From Paraburkholderia antibiotica (GTDB taxonomy: Bacteria > Pseudomonadota > Gammaproteobacteria > Burkholderiales > Burkholderiaceae): a DNA stretch of 64,000 nt. Made by a program: the position numbers and the translations under genes. The notes under the pieces are model-generated. The model searched no databases and was not told where the DNA came from. It worked only from the letters and a program-made list of their open reading frames with translations. Within the stretch, counting starts at the first letter, position 1. The number at the start of each line of letters is the position of its first letter. The stretch covers positions 186,001-250,000 of the forward strand of contig NZ_JABBFZ010000004.1 in NCBI RefSeq assembly GCF_012927125.1. The letters are read 5' to 3'. Shown here one piece after another: positions 59,558 to 64,000 of the stretch.

Positions 59558-60385
59558 TCAGTGCGCCATCAGCACGGGCACGGTCATCGATTCGAGCATG
59601 GTCCGCGTCACGCCGCCCCAGACGCGCTCACGCGCTCGGGAATGTCCATACGCGCCCATCACGAGCAGATCGGCGTGCAGGTCCGAGATCCGGTTGAGCA
59701 GCGTGGCCCCGGTACCGACGATGCCGTGGCGCGGCGTCGTCGAGAACGACGCACGTATGCCGTGGCCCTCCAGCCAGGCCGCGACATCGATCGCGCCGGA
59801 CGCCGCGTCGAAGTTGTCGGCGCGCCTCACGACATCGACACCGACGAAGCGTGCCCGTCTGAGCAACGGCAGCGCGTCGGCGATCGCGCGCGCCGCTTCG
59901 CGGCTGCCATCCCATGCGATCAGCACGTTTTCGCCGAGGGTCGGTATCGCGCCCGCATGCGGAATCACGAGCGCCGGGCGGCCGGCGCCAAGAACCAGCT
60001 CGCCGACGAAATGCCGGTCGACGTACGTGGTGGGATCCCGCGGATCGGGCTGGCCGAGCACCAGTAAATCCGCGTGCCGCGCATGCAGCGTCGCGGTCTC
60101 GACAGGAGGGCCAGCCGGCGCGCGCCATTCCACCGGGCGTCCCGCGCGCTCGGCCATGGCCAGAAATGTCTGCTGGGCCTGGCGGCGCCGTTCGGTTGCA
60201 TGTGCCGTGAGGCTCGTAAGCAGGTTTTCATCCACGCCGAACAACGGCTTGCCGAGGTCATCGCCCACCAGATACAAACCGATTACGTGCGCATCCCAAC
60301 GCCGTGCGAGATCGAGGGCCAGCGCCACGCGGGTTTCGCAGCGGCTGCTGTCGTCGATGTGAACGAGCAAGGTCTTGTAGCTCAT
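59558..60385 (-). CDS. Tandem universal stress protein
   Basis: A 275-residue two-domain Usp. The first domain ([20 protein letters not shown] ... [20 protein letters not shown]) has a diverged loop; the second opens [19 protein letters not shown] and closes [20 protein letters not shown] followed by [16 protein letters not shown], the long type common in proteobacteria. Its ATG overlaps the stop of the previous Usp gene by 4 bases. Last gene of a three-Usp operon starting at 61766. Confidence 0.9.
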   Translation of the reverse strand: MSYKTLLVHIDDSSRCETRVALALDLARRWDAHVIGLYLVGDDLGKPLFGVDENLLTSLTAHATERRRQAQQTFLAMAERAGRPVEWRAPAGPPVETATLHARHADLLVLGQPDPRDPTTYVDRHFVGELVLGAGRPALVIPHAGAIPTLGENVLIAWDGSREAARAIADALPLLRRARFVGVDVVRRADNFDAASGAIDVAAWLEGHGIRASFSTTPRHGIVGTGATLLNRISDLHADLLVMGAYGHSRARERVWGGVTRTMLESMTVPVLMAH

Positions 60386-60885
60386 GTCAGCTCTCTTTCG
60401 TTTGCGGGCCCGGGAGTGGGGTGTTGCGCCGGCTCGCTGGCGCGCGCCGGAATCATCAGCACCGGACAGCCGGCGCTGCGCAGCACCCGTTCGGCAACGC
60501 TGCCGAGCATGAACCTGCGCAAGCCGCGGCGCCCGTGCGTGCCCATCACGATCGCATCGGCGTGCCAGTCCGCGGCCACCGCGACGATCCGCCTGGCCAC
60601 GTCTTCGCCGGGTACCGACGCTTCGTCGACACGAGGCGTGCCTTTGACGCCGTGTGCAGTCAGCCGCTTTTGCGCGTCGGCGGCGATGTTCCTGCCTTCG
60701 TCGATGAAGGCGTCCTGGATCACGCACGGGTCGAAACCGGGTGCGTCGTAGGCAAGGACGGGCACGTCGATCACATAGAACGGCATCAGTTCGGCGCCCG
60801 TCTGGGCCGCGAGCGACAAGGCGGCGTCGAAGGCGCGGGAAGCGGTGTCGCTGCCATCGAGCGCGACCAGTATGCGATGAAACAT
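60382..60885 (-). CDS. Universal stress protein
   Basis: A 167-residue single-domain Usp: [38 protein letters not shown], and ATP loop [20 protein letters not shown]. It closely resembles the Usp at 57252, a paralogue. GGAGA precedes the ATG and the stop overlaps the next gene's start by 4 bases (ATGA). Middle gene of the operon. Confidence 0.92.
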   Translation of the reverse strand: MFHRILVALDGSDTASRAFDAALSLAAQTGAELMPFYVIDVPVLAYDAPGFDPCVIQDAFIDEGRNIAADAQKRLTAHGVKGTPRVDEASVPGEDVARRIVAVAADWHADAIVMGTHGRRGLRRFMLGSVAERVLRSAGCPVLMIPARASEPAQHPTPGPANERELT

Positions 60886-60926
60886 GTCGATCTCCTCAAA
60901 ATTTCCCGATGCGGTGTGCGGTGCAT

Positions 60927-61766
60927 TCAGTGCGATAGCAGGACCGGCACCGTCATCGATTGCAGCATCGTGCGCGTGGCGCCCCCGAGGATGACTTCGT
61001 GAAGCCGCGAGTGCGCATAGGCGCCCATCACGATCATGTCGCAATCGAGTTCCGATGCCTGCGACAGCAGCGCGTCGCCCACCGGGGTGTCGTTCGCTAC
61101 GTTGAGCTCACGCACGTCGACTGTCACGCCATGACGCGCGATCATCAGCGCGATGTCGGCGCCCGGAATCCGGTCCGCCGACGGGTGATCGCCAGCGGCA
61201 TGGACCGTCAGCAGTGTCACTTTTACGGCATGTTCGAGAAACGGCAGCGCGTCGTGGATCGCCCGGGTGGCCTCGCGGCTGCCATCCCAGGCGATCAGCA
61301 CGTGTTTGCCCGGCGGCCGCGGGGTGCCGATGGACGGCACCAGCAGTACGGGCCGTCCTGCCGACAGCACGACGTGTTCGACGAACTGTTCGGCGACGAA
61401 GGACTCGGGGTCGTCCGGGTTGCTCTGCCCGAGCACGATCAGATCGGACAGGCGGGCATAAGGGGGCACGACGTCGTTCGCGTAGCCGTCCGCCGCGACC
61501 CATTGACCGCCGACTTTTGCGCGCAGCAGTTCGGCATGGAACAGGCGCTCGAGCGCCGCAGCTTTCTCGTGTCGTTGCCGCTCGTGCCCGGCATAGTACC
61601 CAGCGGTACCCGCCATGACGACGAAAGCCTGGCGCGGCGGTACATAGGTCGAAAAAAGTCCCGTCAGCCTGGCCTGAAACCGGTAAGCGAGCTGCACCGC
61701 CAACTCCAACCGCGGATGTGCACGCGCACTCGTATCGAGGTGGACAAGAATACTTTTGTAGCTCAT
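60927..61766 (-). CDS. Tandem universal stress protein
   Basis: A 279-residue two-domain Usp, paralogue of the 275-residue protein downstream: [43 protein letters not shown], then [20 protein letters not shown] and [20 protein letters not shown] with [16 protein letters not shown]. First gene of the three-Usp operon, with a perfect FNR-type palindrome 96 bases upstream. The ATG at 61766 follows GGAG; the frame is open to 61805. Confidence 0.9.
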   Translation of the reverse strand: MSYKSILVHLDTSARAHPRLELAVQLAYRFQARLTGLFSTYVPPRQAFVVMAGTAGYYAGHERQRHEKAAALERLFHAELLRAKVGGQWVAADGYANDVVPPYARLSDLIVLGQSNPDDPESFVAEQFVEHVVLSAGRPVLLVPSIGTPRPPGKHVLIAWDGSREATRAIHDALPFLEHAVKVTLLTVHAAGDHPSADRIPGADIALMIARHGVTVDVRELNVANDTPVGDALLSQASELDCDMIVMGAYAHSRLHEVILGGATRTMLQSMTVPVLLSH

Positions 61767-61861
61767 CGCCGGAACTCCATGACAGAACGTCGGAAGGACA
61801 GACAAACGCGGGCGGCAGCTCGTGATTGAGATCGAGTCTATGGCCCGGACCGCGGCGGCGA

Positions 61862-61875
61862 TTGATGCAGATCAA
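61862..61875. promoter_or_regulatory. FNR-type site 4 (perfect)
   Basis: TTGAT GCAG ATCAA, 10 of 10 positions, 96 bases upstream of the Usp operon start (61766, minus) and about 240 before the lipoprotein start at 62116 (plus). Confidence 0.75.
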
Positions 61876-62115
61876 GCGCCGTCATGCGGCGTACAGGCCT
61901 GATGCGCGGTAACGCGCGACCAGTTGCGTTCGACGCGCGGTGCTCCTCGCGCGCTTCCAGGTCTACGCTTTTACTGCCGACGCGGATGTCGGCTTCACGT
62001 GTGAACGCCCTGGTCTTTGCGCGAAGGGACGACCGTGCTTGATCGGGATCAGCGACTGCTCGCCGTGCGCCGCTACCGTAAGAGAGTCAGATGCATCACA
62101 CATGCAGGTGCAACC

Positions 62116-62568
62116 GTGAATCGCACATTGCCCCGAATCACCGTGTTCATTCTCTGCGCGGCATGCGTTGGCGGCTGCGCTAATCCGGCGCGCGAGGCGG
62201 CGTTCCGTCATGAGGAAGTGGCCATCTACGAAGCACGGCAGCAGGCCGCCGTGCATTGCGAACCGGGAGTCGATTGCGAGGCCGCATGGGCGCTCGCGCG
62301 CGCGTTCATCAAGGCCCACTCGGTCACCCGGATAGTTCGCGCGGACGACATGGCCATCGAAACCGCGCTGCCGCATTCGTTCGGCTTCGTGTATCTCGCG
62401 GCATCGAAAGGGCAGGCGGACGACGGTCGTACGCTGATACGGCTGAAGGCGATGTGCCGTGGCATGTACGACACCGCCGGCGAGGCGGGCCTGCTGTATT
62501 CGACCTGTGCGCACTCGATCGTCGCGATCGAGGCGGAATTTCATGCATGGATGGCGGCTCGCCCATGA
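62116..62568 (+). CDS. Predicted lipoprotein, 150 aa
   Basis: GTG start at 62116 gives MNRTLPRITVFILCAACVGGC, a lipoprotein signal with lipobox VGGC. The mature part is helical with several Cys (QQAAVHCEPGVDCEAAWALA, MCRGMYDTAGEAGLLYSTCA), perhaps two disulfides, and contains SFGFVYLAASKGQADDGRTLI. No family recognised. The frame is open upstream to 62017 but without a signal peptide. Its 3' end overlaps the end of the convergent Usp-like frame. Confidence 0.6.
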   Translation: MNRTLPRITVFILCAACVGGCANPAREAAFRHEEVAIYEARQQAAVHCEPGVDCEAAWALARAFIKAHSVTRIVRADDMAIETALPHSFGFVYLAASKGQADDGRTLIRLKAMCRGMYDTAGEAGLLYSTCAHSIVAIEAEFHAWMAARP

Positions 62569-62999
62569 TTCGAGGCGCCGTTCGCCCGACGGGCGCACGG
62601 CCGGCCCGCGAGGTAGCTGGTCGAGCAGGGCAGGCGAAGCAAAGTGGGCAAGGCAGGGCGCACCGACAACGCGCTCATGCGTGTTCGCAGAGCTGTCGCA
62701 ATGCCGTCGGGGCGCCGACGGCGAACAGAATGCGGCGCGGCAACGAGCAGGTCCGACGCATCGCGCGCGTCGCGCAACAGTTCGTCGCGCGCGGCCTGCA
62801 GCGCGTTTCTGACGAGCGAACCGGCCGGAACGAGGGTGCGCGGATTCTTCGCGACACAGACGAGCCGAACGATGCCGCCCGGGGCCACCATGTGGCTCGC
62901 GTACTCGACTACCCGTTGCGAGACGGCGGATTGATCGACCGCGACCCGTACCTTGCCCGGCAACCCCGGTGCTGGGCATTCCGAAACCCGGGAATTCAT
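62541..62999 (-). CDS. Truncated or degenerate universal stress protein
   Basis: An AGGAGG site precedes the ATG at 62999. The first 85 residues look like a Usp N-terminal half (GKVRVAVDQSAVSQRVVEYA, GGIVRLVCVAKNPRTLVPAG, LQAARDELLRDARDASDLL). The expected second half with the GxxG-x9-G loop is missing; what follows is Arg/Leu/Ser-rich sequence of uncertain sense (VAAPHSVRRRRPDG...). A frameshift or deletion near 62740 is likely. An FNR-type site lies 64 bases upstream, so the promoter seems intact. Confidence 0.5.
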   Translation of the reverse strand: MNSRVSECPAPGLPGKVRVAVDQSAVSQRVVEYASHMVAPGGIVRLVCVAKNPRTLVPAGSLVRNALQAARDELLRDARDASDLLVAAPHSVRRRRPDGIATALRTRMSALSVRPALPTLLRLPCSTSYLAGRPCARRANGASNHGRAAIHA

Positions 63000-63062
63000 G
63001 CTCGCCTCCTCGCGTGATGTGCGGTCGTGAAGAAAATTTTTCGGGCCGTCCCAGGTCGCCGT

Positions 63063-63076
63063 TTGACCGAAATCAA
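63063..63076. promoter_or_regulatory. FNR-type site 5
   Basis: TTGAC CGAA ATCAA, 9 of 10 positions, 64 bases upstream of the Usp-like start at 62999. Confidence 0.65.
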
Positions 63077-63214
63077 GCGGATGCGGCCTCGCCTGGTCTT
63101 CACCGCTGCTCGTCGCTCGCGTGGCTCGGCACACGCGACGACGGCCCGGCTCACCCGCACCCCGCGAGCCCGTGCAAACGGCAATGGGAGGCCGGCCGGC
63201 GCATCCGGTCACGC

Positions 63215-63228
63215 TTGACGTGGATCAA
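63215..63228. promoter_or_regulatory. FNR-type site 6, upstream of hsp20
   Basis: TTGAC GTGG ATCAA, 9 of 10 positions, 131 bases before the hsp20 ATG. Also present in the shared intergenic region with the Usp-like gene. Confidence 0.65.
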
Positions 63229-63276
63229 CGAGGCAACATGATGTACGGCTACGCTGAAGCTGCGGTTTCACGAGAC

Positions 63277-63310
63277 GGACTACGGCCGGCCCGCGCGCCG
63301 GCCGTAGTCC
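63277..63310 (+). promoter_or_regulatory. Perfect 14-bp hairpin in the hsp20 leader
   Basis: GGACTACGGCCGGC and GCCGGCCGTAGTCC with a 6-base loop (63291-63296). It lies between the FNR-type site and the thermometer-like hairpin, within the expected 5' untranslated region. No T-tract follows it directly. Confidence 0.6.
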
Positions 63311-63332
63311 GGTCAACGGGGCCATGTTCTGG

Positions 63333-63353
63333 CTTTTTTTAGCTGAAGGAGAG
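63333..63353 (+). promoter_or_regulatory. FourU-type RNA thermometer candidate at the hsp20 ribosome-binding site
   Basis: C followed by seven U (63333-63340), a 5-base loop AGCUG, then AAGGAGAG (63346-63353): all eight positions pair (C-G, U-A and U-G). The hairpin would hide the entire Shine-Dalgarno sequence 5 bases before the AUG. Confidence 0.55.
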
Positions 63354-63358
63354 ATGCA

Positions 63359-63793
63359 ATGAGCAATCTGACGCGTTTCGATCCGCTTTCGCTGGATCCT
63401 GTTTCGGAACTGTTTCAGGGATTTTTCCGGCCGATGCGCTCGATGCTGACGACGCAGGACACCGAACTTGCATCGATGAAAATCGACGTGACGGAAAACG
63501 ACGGCGCTTATTCGGTAAAGGCGGAGCTGCCCGGCGTGGACAAGAAGGATATCGACATTCAGATCGATGGGCGCGTCGTGTCGATCAACGCGAAGGTCGA
63601 GCGTAACCAGGAGGAAAAGGAGGGCGAGCGCGTGATTCGCCGCGAACGCTACTCCGGAACCTTCAGCCGCTCGTTCGCACTCGGCGGCGAGGTCGACGAG
63701 GCCAACGCCAAAGCCGAGTACAAGGACGGCGTGCTGTCGTTGAACCTGCCGAAAAAGGCGCCGGGCGACCACAAACGTCTGTCCATCGACTGA
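63359..63793 (+). CDS. Hsp20/alpha-crystallin-family small heat shock protein
   Basis: A 144-residue small heat shock protein. The alpha-crystallin domain runs from about residue 40 to 135: MKIDVTENDGAYSVKAELPGV, KKDIDIQIDGRVVSINAKVE, ERYSGTFSRSFALGGEVD and the conserved A-x-x-x-n-G-V-L motif as AKAEYKDGVLSLNLPKK. The short N-terminal arm (LFQGFFRPM) fits the class A type. It acts as an ATP-independent holdase. AAGGAGAG precedes the ATG. Upstream elements suggest FNR-dependent transcription and temperature-controlled translation. Confidence 0.94.
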   Translation: MSNLTRFDPLSLDPVSELFQGFFRPMRSMLTTQDTELASMKIDVTENDGAYSVKAELPGVDKKDIDIQIDGRVVSINAKVERNQEEKEGERVIRRERYSGTFSRSFALGGEVDEANAKAEYKDGVLSLNLPKKAPGDHKRLSID

Positions 63794-63906
63794 CACGCAA
63801 GCCGGGGCGTGCCGTAAGCGGCGTCTCTGCGAGCACGCGGACTTCGGGCACTGCGCGCGGACGACGGATAGGTTCGGACGGGGTGGCGGCGCGAACCCGC
63901 GCGCGG

Positions 63907-63920
63907 TTGATCTGCATCAG
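63907..63920. promoter_or_regulatory. FNR-type site 7
   Basis: TTGAT CTGC ATCAG, 9 of 10 positions, after the hsp20 gene. It probably serves a gene beyond the end of the window. The rest of 63794-64000 shows no supported gene. Confidence 0.5.
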
Positions 63921-64000
63921 CGCCGTCGCGTGGTCTCGACACGAAGCCTGGTTCTGATGGCGCGAGGCACGATCCGTCAAACGACGCACCGCATGGAGGG

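Noticed and set aside
63321..63340. Intrinsic terminator GCCA-TGTTC-TGGC plus seven T before hsp20
   Set aside because: The stem is only 4 bp and lies directly before the ribosome-binding site; the U-run is better explained by pairing with the Shine-Dalgarno sequence, although attenuation cannot be excluded.

Overview
The base composition (GC-rich with strong GC third positions), the gene families and their order suggest a chromosomal segment of a Burkholderiaceae beta-proteobacterium, most likely Paraburkholderia or a close relative. Supporting cues are the many LysR regulators, the phnWX pair, the CsgG/DUF4810/DUF799 lipoprotein trio, a TAXI protein, and an FNR/universal-stress cluster resembling the low-oxygen-activated (lxa) locus known from Burkholderia cenocepacia. 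The genus is an inference; no rRNA or tRNA is present to fix it.

Layout. 1-1.9 kb: end of an RND-type efflux operon (membrane fusion protein and TolC-like outer-membrane lipoprotein, minus strand). 2.1-4.6 kb: a block of small unrecognised minus-strand genes, probably accessory. 4.8-6.9 kb: an OmpR-type response regulator and sensor kinase whose promoter carries the same tandem-hexamer box, at the same distance from the -10, as the efflux promoter. 7-9.2 kb: a ProQ/FinO RNA chaperone and a TAXI substrate-binding protein. 9.5-11.5 kb: copper-type group (DUF2946, outer-membrane barrel-like protein, CopC). 12-13.9 kb: CsgG/DUF4810/DUF799 lipoprotein operon. 14-17 kb: two LysR genes and a TauE/SafE permease. 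17.3-29.1 kb: mixed accessory metabolism (orphan SsuA-like protein, AraC regulator, threonine aldolase family, frameshifted integrase, aldo/keto reductases and SDR, LysR, carboxymuconolactone-decarboxylase family, DUF2255, AroE-like). 29.4-38 kb: MFS transporter, SDR, LysR, phnW-phnX for 2-aminoethylphosphonate use, another LysR, and a cytosine-deaminase-like amidohydrolase. 38-41.3 kb: argG, a GAF-GGDEF protein and a small conserved-looking ORF. 41.3-46.7 kb: an operon of DUF2760 plus two divergent Hsp70 proteins. 47.3-49.4 kb: a lipoprotein and a tyrosine recombinase. 50-54 kb: katG with an OxyR-like site, then a YeeE/YedE permease with a TusA-like protein. 54.2-64 kb: cytochrome b561, a broken or unusual cytochrome c, six universal-stress (Usp) genes, an FNR-type regulator and an Hsp20.

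How it fits together. The last 10 kb is the most coherent system: seven FNR-type palindromes (8/10 to 10/10 matches to TTGAT-N4-ATCAA) lie in its intergenic regions, and a regulator with the FNR cysteine pattern is encoded in the middle. The hsp20 leader can fold into an 8-bp hairpin that covers the whole Shine-Dalgarno sequence, like a fourU RNA thermometer. Elsewhere, paired operator-like sites link regulators to likely targets: the two-component system with the efflux operon, and a LysR gene with its flanking aldo/keto reductase and CMD-family genes. Gene functions are assigned from recognisable motifs only; no searches were run.
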